A DNA stretch of 64,000 nt from Mytilus trossulus (taxonomy: Eukaryota; Mollusca; Bivalvia; Mytilida; Mytilidae): positions 92,703,059-92,767,058 of the forward strand of contig NC_086374.1 of NCBI RefSeq assembly GCF_036588685.1, written 5' to 3'. Position 1 is the stretch's first letter. The number at the start of each line of letters is the position of its first letter. The position numbers and the translations under genes are program-made. The notes under the pieces were generated by a model. That model was not told where the DNA came from. It did no database searches and saw nothing but the letters and a program-made list of their open reading frames with translations. Shown here one piece after another: positions 37,901-49,300 of this stretch.

Positions 37901-39374
37901 GACCCCCCGGTTCTTTCAATGTCCATAAAATTCAACCAAATCATTGACTCTGTATATATAAAGGTTGTATTAGATGGATTTACCAGAATAACGTCATCTT
38001 CCATATCTACGGAGGGCTAAGATTGTCACTTTTCAGTCGAAAAATGTCAAAATTTTAGGACAAAGGGCACAGGGTAATGGTGAGAGCCCCCTGATCTCTC
38101 AATCTTTCTAATATTTGACAGACATTTAGTCAATAGGTTGATACACACGTGACTAAAAGGAATTTGGGTACACTTCCTGTCTTCTATGTTTACGGAGCGC
38201 CCAAAGTGCCAGTTGGATATTCAAAATATATAGCGAAAACCTACCCGAGACCGCTTAAATGAGGTTGAGACCCCCCGGTTCTTTCAATGTCCATAAAATT
38301 CAACCAAATCATTGACTCTGTATATATAAAGGTTGTATTAGATGGATTTACCAGAATAACGTCATCTTCCATATCTACGGAGGGCTAAGATTGTCACTTT
38401 TCAGTCGAAAAATGTCAAAATTTTAGGACAAAGGGCACAGGGTAATGGTGAGAGCCCCCTGATCTCTCAATCTTTCTAATATTTGACAGACATTTAGTCA
38501 ATAGGTTGATACACACGTGACTAAAAGGAATTTGGGTACACTTCCTGTCTTCTATGTTTACGGAGCGCCCAAAGTGCCAGTTGGATATTCAAAATATATA
38601 GCGAAAACCTACCCGAGACCGCTTAAATGAGGTTGAGACCCCCCGGTTCTTTCAATGTCCATAAAATTCAACCAAATCATTGACTCTGTATATATAAAGG
38701 TTGTATTAGATGGATTTACCAGAATAACGTCATCTTCCATATCTACGGAGGGCTAAGATTGTCACTTTTCAGTCGAAAAATGTCAAAATTTTAAGACAAA
38801 GGGCACAGGGTAATGGTGAGAGCCCCCTGATCTCTCAATCTTTCTAATATTTGACAGACATTTAGTCAATAGGTTGATACACACGTGACTAAAAGGAATT
38901 TGGGTACACTTCCTGTCTTCTATGTTTACGGAGCGCCCAAAGTGCCAGTTGGATATTCAAAATATATAGCGAAAACCTACCCGAGACCGCTTAAATGAGG
39001 TTGAGACCCCCCGGTTCTTTCAATGTCCATAAAATTCAACCAAATCATTGACTCTGTATATATAAAGGTTGTATTAGATGGATTTACCAGAATAACGTCA
39101 TCTTCCATATCTACGGAGGGCTAAGATTGTCACTTTTCAGTCGAAAAATGTCAAAATTTTAGGACAAAGGGCACAGGGTAATGGTGAGAGCCCCCTGATC
39201 TCTCAATCTTTCTAATATTTGACAGACATTTAGTCAATAGGTTGATACACACGTGACTAAAAGGAATTTGGGTACACTTCCTGTCTTCTATGTTTACGGA
39301 GCGCCCAAAGTGCCAGTTGGATATTCAAAATATATAGCGAAAACCTACCCGAGACCGCTTAAATGAGGTTGAGA
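22971..39374 (+). repeat. Homogeneous satellite array, 368-bp monomer, 44.6 copies
   Basis: GACAAAGGGCACAGGGTAAT starts at 22971, 23339, 23707 and so on to 39163. The total offset is 16192 bp, exactly 44 x 368, with a final 212-bp partial. Copies are essentially identical: I saw only five single-base variants, at 32928, 33651, 35865, 36306 and 38794. Each monomer contains GTATATATAAAGG. There is no ORF. Such uniformity means very recent amplification or active homogenisation. The array stops mid-monomer at the Polinton-derived core. Confidence 0.97.
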
Positions 39375-40490
39375 TTTAGATGAATCCAGATCAGATCAAA
39401 CCAGAACCCTAGTAGAATCGAGTTGTTTCAAGTACAAACCGTCACCATAGGTTGAAGTTAGCTTTGCGGGGGAAGATATACAGACCTATACCACGCACCT
39501 TCACACAGCTTACACAACCACCCCGTTTGATGTAAAATCCAGGTCCAAATGCGTTATTGACGGCTATATTTCACACATGCAACTTATAAGGGCTCCAACA
39601 CTTCATGCTGGCAGAATTGTGTTTGCCAACATAGGAAGGGCTCCCATAGCCATTCCCGCTAACATGGGTAGGAATCCCCTTTCTTTTTGAATGTTTTTCT
39701 TCAATTGGGTAGTGCTTATTTTCAGAGTCATACCACTAGAACCTTTTCTAGGAGCTTTTTCAATCTGTCGCAGGGTAAGCAACATTTTGTGTGCACCTTG
39801 CAGGTTTGTGTTGGATAAACGAATGGTGACCGGGCAACCTTTTTTGGCTGCTTTTTGTAATTTATTAGCTTGACCTTTTATCAAGTTCAAACCGTATTTT
39901 GATAGACTATTTATGCATACCTTGCGAAAAAGGAAGCGGATGGTGAGATGTTCACTGCGGAGATTGATAGGATCGCCGTTTTGATCGGTGAGGTATGTCT
40001 GCATGCGATTGATGGTTCTCAAGATCATGGGTAAGTACACCATGCTTTTTAGCTATGAATGATCTGTATCCCGGGATCGATTGCGGGGGAAAAGCTGTAG
40101 ATAGTGGACTGTTGGGTGACGTGTACGTAGCTTCCATTGATGATGCTACTGTTCACCAGAATGCTGTTGATGCTTCTGATGCTAACAATGTATTCTCCCT
40201 CTTTGTAACCGTTTGTTGCCCGATCAAATGTGTAGAGATATCGCTTAAATCCCAATATGGTGTTCGATTCCTTAAATTGTAGTTAGGTAAGGGGTCAAAC
40301 CAGGTAAGAATGCGACTATCGTTTCCAGAGACAAGAATGGAAAACCCTTGTTTTGGATCTGTGTTGTTGACGATTTGTTGCAACAGTATGGTGTCCATTT
40401 ATTTATTAAAACACGACGTTCAACTTCTGACCTTTCGATTCGAACTGAAGGACATTGCAAGTGCAAATTCTTCGGTGTTGGCGGGAACAT
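39375..40490 (-). pseudogene. Polinton-type penton-like / pX-like structural gene, frameshifted
   Basis: Coding similarity runs through at least three minus-strand frames: 40153-40398, 40049-40255 and 39603-40043, with a tail to about 39440. Recognisable words in order are INSILVNSSIINGSYV (jelly-roll-like part), TYLTDQNGDPINLRSEHLTI, then a basic stretch, MTLKISTTQLKKNI and the hydrophobic GFLPMLAGMAMGALPMLA. The last resembles the small membrane-active pX/pVI-type peptides of Polintons and adintoviruses. The tail has GFYIKRGGCV and GIGLYIF. In an intact element it would encode a minor capsid protein plus a membrane-active peptide. Several frameshifts and stops make it a relic. The penton assignment is by memory of family context and is moderately sure. 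Confidence 0.6.
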
Positions 40491-40559
40491 AACGCTCGAA
40501 TTCCGCTCGAATCTGCATGTCCACTCGGACTGATGACTTACATCGATGACAAACAGCGG

Positions 40560-41592
40560 CTATAAGTCAATGAAACCAGAGGGGTTGACGCCACCGTTAA
40601 CGTTACTGAGGAGGGTGTCAATGTTGTAGAATTTCTTTCTGAAGTCTACAGCCTTCTTGAACACTATGGCAACCTTGTTTTGTGAGAAACCGGCATTAAA
40701 GTGGACAACTGAGCACTGATCGAACACGGAAGCATTATGGATTTTGTCATTATCTCTGTCGGTTTGGAAGGCAATGGTGATATATCTAGGCTTTTCGCGA
40801 CCACTATTGGCAGCTAGGCAGCACTTAAACTGTGAGGCTTGGGGAACGGCTATGAAATCGCAATGTCTCATTAAAACTCCTTAGTGGATCTTGGATTTAT
40901 TCTGGATGGTTTTGTACAGTTGCATCTTGTTTTCGTCTGCAGGAGTGACGTGAGGGAGGAACCAAGAGATTTAAATCAGGATTATTTTTGCCACGTTATT
41001 GACGGCGGCTGCCCTAAGAATGACATTTGCATCTGAATTGCGAACGAGTGGGAGTTTGTGCCTGTACAATATTTTGTTGTAATCATTCCAAAATATGTTT
41101 CAGGGGGATGGCAAACGAGTATGATCCTTTGTTAGTGGTCTTGGTGATAATGAATCCATGGCAGGCTGCAAATCCAGTGTTCTCAGCCTCGGCATCGGTG
41201 GTCCTTATGCCACAGTTGGGACCCTGCGATTTTGAGAAGTCGTCGGGGTAGGTTAACATTCCCAGCATAGTGGTGGCGATGCCAGGGTAGTTAATGTGTT
41301 CAATTTGCTGGCCGGAGGGTCGATAACAGATAGTTTTGAAGAGATACATGATACCATTGTGAATGAGATCAACGTCTGCATATGGAGTGCCGTCGTGCTT
41401 TTGAAGTCGCCCTCCTACCAAGCGATAACGCTCGGTTTGGTGGAGGAACAGGTCCTGCGTTTCGATGTTGATTCGGGTCTCCGCTCCAGAGTTGGCGCCG
41501 GCTCCAGGTTCGAATACGTGAACTTGGTATTTATATTTTTGAAGACTTTCATCGAAGGTTAACACTTCTGTGATTGTAAGGATGTCAGACAT
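40560..41592 (-). pseudogene. Polinton major capsid protein (hexon-like, double jelly roll), broken
   Basis: The N-terminal part (41083-41592, from MSDILTI) has ETRINIETQDLFLHQTERY, then LIHNGIMYLFKTICY and PGIATTMLGMLTY. This is the order seen in Polinton major capsid proteins: an inner strand with QQD, then NNGIMFLF-type and a threonine-rich loop. The C-terminal part (40560-40871, another frame) has KPRYITIAFQTDR and NASVFDQC, also typical. Between them (40872-41082) the frame is disrupted. Known family members are about 400-650 residues, so much of the second jelly roll is missing. In an active element the product would build the virion shell. An upstream ATG at 41700 adds 36 residues of no family character. 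Confidence 0.72.
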
Positions 41593-41725
41593 TATGTATT
41601 TATTTATAGCGTTGGAGGAAGTTGTGGATGATAGCGATGCCAAGACCAGAGATGAGATTGCTTTACTGGGTTTGGTTGTGGGGCTTACTGCGTTTAACAA
41701 TTATCTGTTGATTGGGTTTGCTGCG

Positions 41726-41932
41726 TTAGACACTGGGTTTTCGAGGGCGGGTCACTTTGTCAACGACATGGTCGACGACTTTGGCTACCACCTTTTTAAC
41801 TCCTATCATTGCTGTATTGGTGGCAGCGCTGATAGCCTTACTTTCCAAGGTCTTGGCAGCAAAGGAGGTGAACATGCGACCAGCGATAGATAACGCAGAT
41901 AGTGTCAAACAAACTTCTACCACCGTATGCAT
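41726..41932 (-). pseudogene. Small ORF upstream of the capsid gene, unknown
   Basis: A 68-codon frame, alanine- and valine-rich, with a possible hydrophobic N-terminal half and a basic tail (KVTRPRKPSV). It lies 134 bp upstream of the capsid ORF on the same strand. Its position would suit a small structural protein of the element, but I recognise no motif. It may be a fragment. Confidence 0.35.
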
Positions 41933-41951
41933 TCTTCAACCAAAACCTTTC

Positions 41952-42230
41952 TTAACTGATATTACGATGGAGTTGCTTATATTCCTTGATAATGATGTGT
42001 TCACCTTTCTTCATGGCATCGAGGATCGCTACAATTGCGTTGCGCACACCATTGTTTCCAGCACTGTAGGCAGCGTTGCACAGATCAAAGCGATAGAGGA
42101 GCTGGTCAAAGTCGGAGGGTTGAAATAAGGTTTGAAGTCCGCTACATTGCTCATCTTGCTTTAGATATGCGACACAATCTTCTTTATTGCCTTTGGGTTC
42201 TCGAGGTTTAACTGCCTTGATACATGGCAC
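41952..42230 (-). pseudogene. C-terminal module of an uncharacterised Polinton structural protein
   Basis: A 92-codon frame with DFDQLLYRFDLCNAAYSAGN, NAIVAILDAMKKGEHI and KEYKQL. The pattern (short helix, GN, helix with ILDxL, then KEYKxL) recurs at the C-terminus of an uncharacterised protein in animal Polintons, as I remember it. The N-terminal part is missing or out of frame upstream, possibly 42422-42673. Function unknown. Confidence 0.45.
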
Positions 42231-42421
42231 CGGAACTGTTCAGGATCTCTGCATAGTCGACAAGGTCTTAAAAACTTCGGGCTCGAACGATTCTGGTTTC
42301 TTTTTCACCATGAGTTCCTAGAGGTCAAGGGTTCCTTTGTGCCTTACACCATCCACGAAAATATCATCGCCGTCAGAAGTAACTGCATGCTGGTTAGCTT
42401 CCGATGAAGATACCATCGGTT

Positions 42422-42673
42422 TCAGGTGTGTTCGGCGGAAGGATTGTTACTGATCTGCAAATACTGCTGTGCTCGAGGTCCGAGGATGATGTCTGTAGGT
42501 GGTGCTATGGGCAGTGGGTAGTCAAACTTGGGCGGTGTAGGAGGGATGGCTGTCACTGCTGCAAGAAGGTATATATACGATCGTTTTGGTGATCGGTGAA
42601 GCTGCCTCTCCCACATGCTTAACACCTTGGAAAGGTCCCGGTTAAGTTCAATCTTCTCGAGACGATGCTGCAT
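42422..42673 (-). pseudogene. Fragment of element-encoded ORF, proline-rich C-terminus
   Basis: An 83-codon frame starting MQHRLEKIELNRDLSKV (coiled-coil-like) and continuing to a proline-rich FDYPLPIAPPTDIILGPRAQ. Such sequence is common in linkers of Polinton structural ORFs. It is on the same strand as the neighbouring fragments and probably belongs with 41952-42230. Low certainty. Confidence 0.35.
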
Positions 42674-42896
42674 GTTACTGGCTTAAATCTTTCGCTTGAT
42701 CTCTTGCAACTCCCTGGCGAGCGCCTCACACTGTTTAGGGTCTGTAATCTTTATAAACGTTATTTATTTACAGAGTTGACGTGAACTCCCCTAGGCGATG
42801 GTTTGAACACCTCTAAGCGTTTGTTTTTAACGTCCCTAAGCGTTGGTTTGAACAGTGATACCTTTGCTGAAACCATAGGCAAAAATCTATCGAAAG

Positions 42897-42917
42897 GTAA
42901 AAAAAAAAAACCATAGG

Positions 42918-42950
<33 letters not shown>

Positions 42951-44405
42951 AAAAAATACATGCATTTCTGCTCGTTTTTCCATAAAATTGAAATGAAGAG
43001 ATCGAGCGATAAATCTTTGTTGATAAACACTACAATAATTTACGGACCTATTGGTGGTAGGAATAGGAAAATACGGACTGTCAAACAGGTAAATGCCATA
43101 TAAAACATGCTTAAAACAATCTGAATGTTCATATAACCCCACTGTGAAGGCTATATTATTCTTCAATTATCTAAAAGTCTATTTTATTGTACAAAAACTT
43201 TCATATTAAAAAAATTCACCATGTCCATAATGCGTAACTAAACTTCTAACTGTGTATTGCAACCTTATCGGTAAATTAAAGCACTCAAAGTCCGCGTACA
43301 CCACGAAAGAGACTCTCATCGAATGGGTGGTGTTGACAAAGGTCAGCTGGTATTTACCTTTTTGGACAGCTCGATCTTGACTGTCTTACGGTTGATGCAA
43401 CACTCTTTGTTGGTCTCCAGGACATTCTTGCTATAAAAGTGTTTCGAGCACCTGTAGCCTTCGATCATCAATAAGTTGAGTTCTCTATCCCGCTGTTTAC
43501 CAACGTTTGAAATGTGCAGCGGGTATACTTCACTATCATCTATTCTAGATACAGTAACCGCCAGGGTGGAATTGGCCTTTTCAAATTCATTAATATCCTT
43601 AAGGCAAACAAGATTGAGCTCTGTGTAACCTTGTCCGTTTGTTTTGGGTCTACTTTTTTTTTCTGCCTATTTTTCACATTGATTACAGTCTTCTTGGCTT
43701 TGATCCACACCGGCTAATCAATGTACTAGGACTCACCCAGCGGTCGGTGTTTGTTAATATTGACTTGAAGTTTTACAATTGCCTTCGAAGTCCAGCCCTT
43801 TTTTCAAATGTCCACTGTGCAATCTTTTCTACGATCTTTTCATCCATCTCCTCAAGGCCTAGGTTTCAAGCAAGTCCGTGGTTAAGGTGAAAATCTGGTT
43901 TCCCGAGTGAAAGTATCCCTCGTTCTCATCATCCATCTTACCTGTTTGGTTAATTTTCACTGTGCAGCATTACATTGACTTTTTGATCCTTTTTATCCTT
44001 TTAATGCACAATCGTCTATAAGTTGAGAGACCTCAAGGTAGGTCGTCACATCCATGTCAATAATGGGGTCATTTTGCAAGTACTAGTAGTTTTAAAAATA
44101 CCTTCTTCAGTGGACAAATGGTGGATGTACCTCAATTTTATCCCCAATGGCTTTCCTATCTTCTCTGAATTTTCCTGTAACTTCTCCAGTAGTTGATCTT
44201 TCGACATCCTGCTAACCCCTATCAACTCATCCTTTTTGGCCTGGGTGATTATATCCTTCCTCGTATAGGGTTGGGACAAAGATCAAATAATGTTGATCCT
44301 CGTTTCGATCAACTGAACCAACTGATCCTTCCTCATCCGGGAGTACCATCGGAGGTGGTTCATTTTGGCAATACCTCTCAGGGCATTAACGTTTTCAACA
44401 ACTAA
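42897..44405 (-). pseudogene. Polinton protein-primed DNA polymerase B, N-terminal part, degenerate
   Basis: Read on the minus strand from high to low coordinates. An N-terminal SAP/Rho-N-like module comes first (44281-44405: RGIAKMNHLRWYSRMRKDQL; 44046-44279: YTRKDIITQAKKDELIG, MSKDQLLEKL). Next are broken pieces with WIKAKKTVINVKN near 43690. Then comes the linker of these polymerases (RELNLLMIEGYRCSKHFYSK, NVLETNK, KTVKIEL, about 43370-43490), and finally the DEDD exonuclease motif region SMRVSFVVYADFECF at about 43281-43330. Several frameshifts and stops separate these pieces. Sequence to ~42960 may continue the exonuclease domain weakly. The polymerase palm motifs are absent, so the gene is truncated. 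A 30-base A-run (42918-42947) ends the block. Confidence 0.65.
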
Positions 44406-44692
44406 TTCCAGCTATTTTAAGCTATTGGATTCATGTCTTTATCCTAACAATCCAAAATAAAATCATTTTAGGTCACCCAAAACAACTACTAGTATCCCAA
44501 ATTCAATGGGTTTTCAAAAAGTATAAAAGTCGTGGTAATCATACCCGGTGCGCCTGGTTTTTTCATCCCAAAGCTCACAATTTGCAGAGCTCAATTGGGC
44601 TCTCTCTTTGCCAAGACGGTGGTCAGCTGCTTGTTTAATCTCTCACAATCCCAATTGAGGACAGTTACCCCCTTCCAACATAAGGTTATAAT
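44406..44692. other. Short unassigned segment between polymerase relic and right array
   Basis: About 290 bp with no recognised coding or repeat signal. GAGCTCAATTGGGCTCTC at about 44588 is a short palindromic stretch. It ends where satellite homology starts (near 44693). Confidence 0.4.
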
Positions 44693-47600
44693 TTTTGCCT
44701 ACCTATTAACTAGATGTCTGCTAAATATTAGGCAGATTGAAGGATCAGGGAGCTATCGCCATAGCCCTGTACCCTTTGTCCTAAAATTTTGATAATTTTT
44801 AGCTGAAAAGTGACAATATAAGCCCTCCATAGATATCGAATACTGTGGATTCATTTATTTTCGTGGATATCAATTTTCGTGGAATGCTGAAAACTTGCAT
44901 ATTCGTGGATATTTGATTTCGTGGTTTTTGTCAATCACTGTATACAAAGCCTATTCAAAATATGCTATTCGTTGTACATTTGAATTCTTGGTTCACCAGT
45001 ACCCACGAATTCCACGAAAATTGGTATCCAACGAATATTAATGAATCCACAGTATAACAATATTCTGGGAAATCCTTCTAATACAACCTTTATATCAACA
45101 TATTCTATGATTTTATTCAATTTTATGGACATTGAAAGACCAGGGGGGTCTCATCCGCATTTAAGCGGTCTATGGTCGGTTTTCACTATATATTTTGAAT
45201 ATCCAACTGGCACTTTAGGCGCTCCGTAAACATAAAAGACAGGAAGTGTACCAAAATTCCTTTTAGTCACGTTTTGATCTACCTGTTGACTAAATGTCTG
45301 CTTAATATTAGGCAGATTGAGAGATCAGGGATCTATCGTCATAGCCCTGTGCCCTTTGTCCTAAAATTTTGATAATTTTTAGCTGAAAGTGACAATATAA
45401 GCCCTCCATAGATATCGAATATGACAATATTCTGGGATATCCTTCTAATACAACCTTTATATATATCGAGTTTATGATTTTGTTGAATTTTATGGACATT
45501 GAAAGACCAGGGGGTCTCACCATCATTTAAGCGGTCTATGGTCGGTTTTCACTGTATATTTTGAATATCCAACTGGCACTTTGGGCGCTCCGTAAACATG
45601 AAAGACATGAAGTGTACCCAAATTCATTTTAGTCACGTTTGTATCTACCTATTGACTAGATGTCTGCTTTATATTAAGCAGATTGAAAGATCAGGGGGCT
45701 ATCACCATTGCCCTGTGCCCTTTGTCCTAAAAAATTTTTGATAATTTTTAACTGAAAAGTGACAATATAAGCCCTCCATAGATATCGAATATAACAATAT
45801 TCTGAGAAATCCTTCTAATACAACCTTTATGTATACAGAGTCTATAATTTAATTAAATTTTATGGACATTGAATGACCAGGGGGGTCTCACACTCATTTA
45901 AGCGGTCTCAGGTAGGTTTTCACTGTATATTTTGAATATCCAACTGGCACTTTTGGCGCTCCGTAAAGATGAAAGACAGGAAGTGTACCCAAATTCCTTT
46001 TACTCACGTTTGTATCTACCTATTGACTAGATGTCTGCTTAATATTAGGCAGATTGAACCATCAGGGGGCTATCACCATTGCCCTGTGCCCTTTGTCCTT
46101 AAATTTTGATAATTTTTAACTGAAAAGTGACAATATAAGCCCTCCATAGATATCGAATATAACAATATTCTGGGAAATCCTTGTAATACAACCTTCATGT
46201 ATACAGAGTCTATAATTTAATATAATTTTATGGACATTGAATGACGAGGGGGGTCTCACACTCATTTAAGCGGTCTCAGGTAGGTTTTCACTGTATATTT
46301 TGAATATCCAACTGGCACTTTGGGCGCTCCGTAAACATGAAAGACGGGAAGTGTACCCAAATTCCTTTTAGTCACGTTTGTATCTACCTATTGACTAGAT
46401 GTCTGCTTAATATTAGGCAGATTAAAAGATCAGGGGGCTATCGCCATTGCCCTGTGCCCTTTGTCCTAAAATTTTGATAATTTTTAACTTAAAAGTGACA
46501 ATATAAGCCCTCCATAGATATCGAATATAACAATATTCTGGGAAATCCTTGCAATACAAACAACCTTAATGTATACAGAGTCTATACTTTAATATAATTT
46601 TATGGACATTGAATGACCAGGGGGGTCTCACACTCATTTAAGCGGTCTCGGGTAGGTTTTCACTGTATATTTTGAATATCCAACTGGCACTTTGGGCGCT
46701 CCGTAAACATGAAAGACAAGAAGTGTACCTATATTCCTTTTAGTCACGTTTGTATATACCTATTGACTAGATGTCTGCTTAATATTAGGCAGATTGAACG
46801 ATCAGGGGGCTATCACCATTGCCCTGTGCCCTTTGTCCTAAAATTTTGATAATTTTTAACTGAAAAGTGACAATATAAGCCCTCCATAGATATCGAATAT
46901 AACAATATTCTGGGAAATCCTTCTAATACAACCTTTATATATACAGAGTCTATAATTCAATTAAATTTTATGAACATTGAATGACCAGGGGGGTCTCACA
47001 CTCATTTAAGCGGTCTCAAGTAGGTTTTCACTGCATATTTTGAATATCCAACTGGCACTTTGGGCGCTCCGTAAACATGAAAGACAGGAAGTGTACCCAA
47101 ATTCCTTTTAGTCACGTTTGTATCTACCTATTGACTAGATGTCTGCCTAATATTAGGCAGATTGAAAGATCAGGGGACTATCACCATTGCCCTGTGCCCT
47201 TTGTCCTAAAATTTTGATAATTTTTAACTGAAAAGTGACAATATAAGCCCTCCATAGATATCGAATATAACAATATTCTGGGAAATCCTTCTAATACAAC
47301 CTTTATGTATACAGAGTCTATAATTTAATTAAATTTTATGGACATTGAATGACCAGGGGGGTCTCACACTCATTTAAGCGGTCTCAGGTAGGTTTTCACT
47401 GTATATTTTGAATATCCAACTGGCACTTTTGGCGCTCCGTAAAGATGAAAGACAGGAAGTGTACCCAAATTCCTTTTACTCACGTTTGTATCTACCTATT
47501 GACTAGATGTCTGCTTAATATTAGGCAGATTGAACGATCAGGGGGCTATCACCATTGCCCTGTGCCCTTTGTCCTTAAATTTTGATAATTTTTAACTGAA

Positions 47601-48870
47601 AAGTGACAATATAAGCCCTCCATAGATATCGAATATAACAATATTCTGGGAAATTCTTGTAATACAACCTTTATGTATACAGAGTCTATAATTTAATATA
47701 TTTTTATGGACATTGAATGACCAGGGGGGTCTCACACTCATTTAAGCGGTCTCAGGTAGGTTTTCACTGTATATTTTGAATATCCAACTGGCACTTTGGG
47801 CGCTCCGTAAACATGAAAGACGGGAAGTGTACCCAAATTCCTTTTAGTCACGTTTGTATCTACCTATTGACTAGATGTCTGCTTAATATTAGGCAGATTA
47901 TAAAATCAGGGGGCTATCGCCATTGCCCTGTGCCCTTTGTCCTAAAATTTTGATAATTTTTAACTGAAAAGTGACAATATAAGCCCTCCATAGATATCGA
48001 ATATAACAATATTCTGGGAAATCCTTGCAATACAACCTTAATGTATACAGAGTCTATAATTTAATATAATTTTATGGACATTGAATGACCAGGGGGGTCT
48101 CACACTCATTTAAGCGGTCTCAGGTCGGTTTTCACTGTATATTTTGAATATCCAACTGGCACTTTGGGCGCTCCGTAAACATGAAAGACAAGAGGTGTAC
48201 CTATATTCCTTTTAGTCACGTTTGTATCTACCTATTGACTAGATGTCTGCTTAATATTAGGCAGATTGAAAGATCAGGGGACTATCACCATTGCCCTGTG
48301 CCCTTTGTCCTAAAATTTTGATAATTTTTAACTGAAAAGTGACAATATAAGCCCTCCATAGATATCGAATAAAACAATATTCTGGGAAATCCTTCTAATA
48401 CAACCTTTATGTATACAGAGTCTATAATTTAATTAAATTGTATGGACATTGAATGAGCAGGGGGGTCTCACACTCATTTAAGCGGTCTCAGGTAGGTTTT
48501 CACTGTATATTTTGAATATCCAACTGGCACTTTGGGCGCTCCGTAAAGATGAAAGACAGGAAGTGTACCCAAATTCCTTTTACTCACGTTTGTATCTACC
48601 TATTGACTAGATGTCTGCTTAATATTAGGCAGATTGAACGATCAGGGGGCTATCACCATTGCCCTGTGCCCTTTGTCCTAAAATTTTGATAATTTTTAAC
48701 TGAAAAGTGACAATATAAGCCCTCCATAGATATCGAATATAACAATATTCTGGGAAATCCTTCTAATACAACCTTTATATATACAGAGTCTATAATTCAA
48801 TTAAATTTTATGAACATTGAATGACCAGGGGGGTCTCACACTCATTTAAGCGGTCTCAGATAGGTTTTCA
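44693..48870 (-). repeat. Diverged satellite array, inverted relative to the left array, ~11 monomers
   Basis: The word GCCCTTTGTC recurs at 45351, 45717, 46088, 46456, 46828, 47196, 47564, 47932, 48300 and 48668, spacing 366-372 bp. It is the reverse complement of the left array start. Monomers differ from each other and from the left array by many substitutions. Shared variants recur every four monomers (~1472 bp). A MITE interrupts the second monomer at 44843-45052. Confidence 0.95.
44843..45052. mobile_element. 210-bp MITE with TA target duplication (Tc1/mariner-like)
   Basis: The left end CTGTGGATTCATTTATTTTC and right end complement CTGTGGATTCATTAATATTC form inverted termini continuing through CGT(T)GGATA. 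TA flanks both sides (44841-44842 and 45053-45054). The neighbouring monomers show the empty site GAATATAACA, so the insertion duplicated TA. There is no coding capacity; the superfamily is inferred from TA. Confidence 0.88.
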
Positions 48871-49300
48871 CTTGTCTATATATTTCTTTTTTGGGCATTC
48901 CATAAATATTTCTATTTATAATTCATAATGTTTTCTAGAGTTAGTGGTTTTTCTTTTTGTTGAAAGAAATATCATGTATAAAAGTAAATCTTTGAAGTTG
49001 TTTTATTGACAACAATCTATATTATATAAAGACAAATATGCAACATAGAAAAGGGTTTATATTCGAGGACAACGAGAACTTACAACAGCTTGGAGAGGTC
49101 ATTTTACGATTTCCTACGTATCTTATCATGCAGTCATTACATGTATAACTATGAGAATCATGTTTTTAATGTTATCAAGTATTTCTTTTTTTTTTCAAGA
49201 TTTTCAACAAATTTTTGAATATCCAACCGACTGCTAGCAGCCGGTTGGATATTGAATATCGAATATCGAATAACGAACCGGCTGCTAACTTCACATACAT
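48871..49300 (-). repeat. Right terminal inverted repeat
   Basis: This is the reverse complement of the left TIR (22537-22970), including the palindrome AGCAGCCGGTT...AACCGGCTGCT at about 49238-49287. The outermost ~85 bp are about 94% identical to the left TIR by eye; the inner part is about 80%. It ends ...CACATACAT at 49300. Confidence 0.75.

Larger units (their letters stand above)
22537..49300. mobile_element. 26.8-kb composite element: TIR - satellite - Polinton relic - inverted satellite - TIR
   Basis: The ends are inverted repeats: 22537 onward reads ATGTATGTGAAGTTAGCAGC and the complement of 49300 reads the same. The outer ~85 bp match at about 80 positions and homology continues ~430 bp inward at about 80%. 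A direct 9-bp duplication flanks the unit. Inside, a 368-bp tandem array runs in opposite orientations on the two sides (22971-39374 and about 44693-48870) around a decayed Polinton/Maverick gene block (about 39375-44460). Classical Polintons have 6-bp target duplications, so either the superfamily differs or a Polinton was captured. No integrase, packaging ATPase or protease was recognised, so the copy is non-autonomous or dead. Confidence 0.7.

Noticed and set aside
22971..39374. CRISPR-like regular repeat array
   Set aside because: The 368-bp units are directly tandem with no unique spacers; this is a satellite in a eukaryotic genome.
41296..42128. Plus-strand ORFs of 88-123 codons across the capsid region
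   Set aside because: They are antisense shadows of the minus-strand Polinton fragments, which carry the recognisable motifs.
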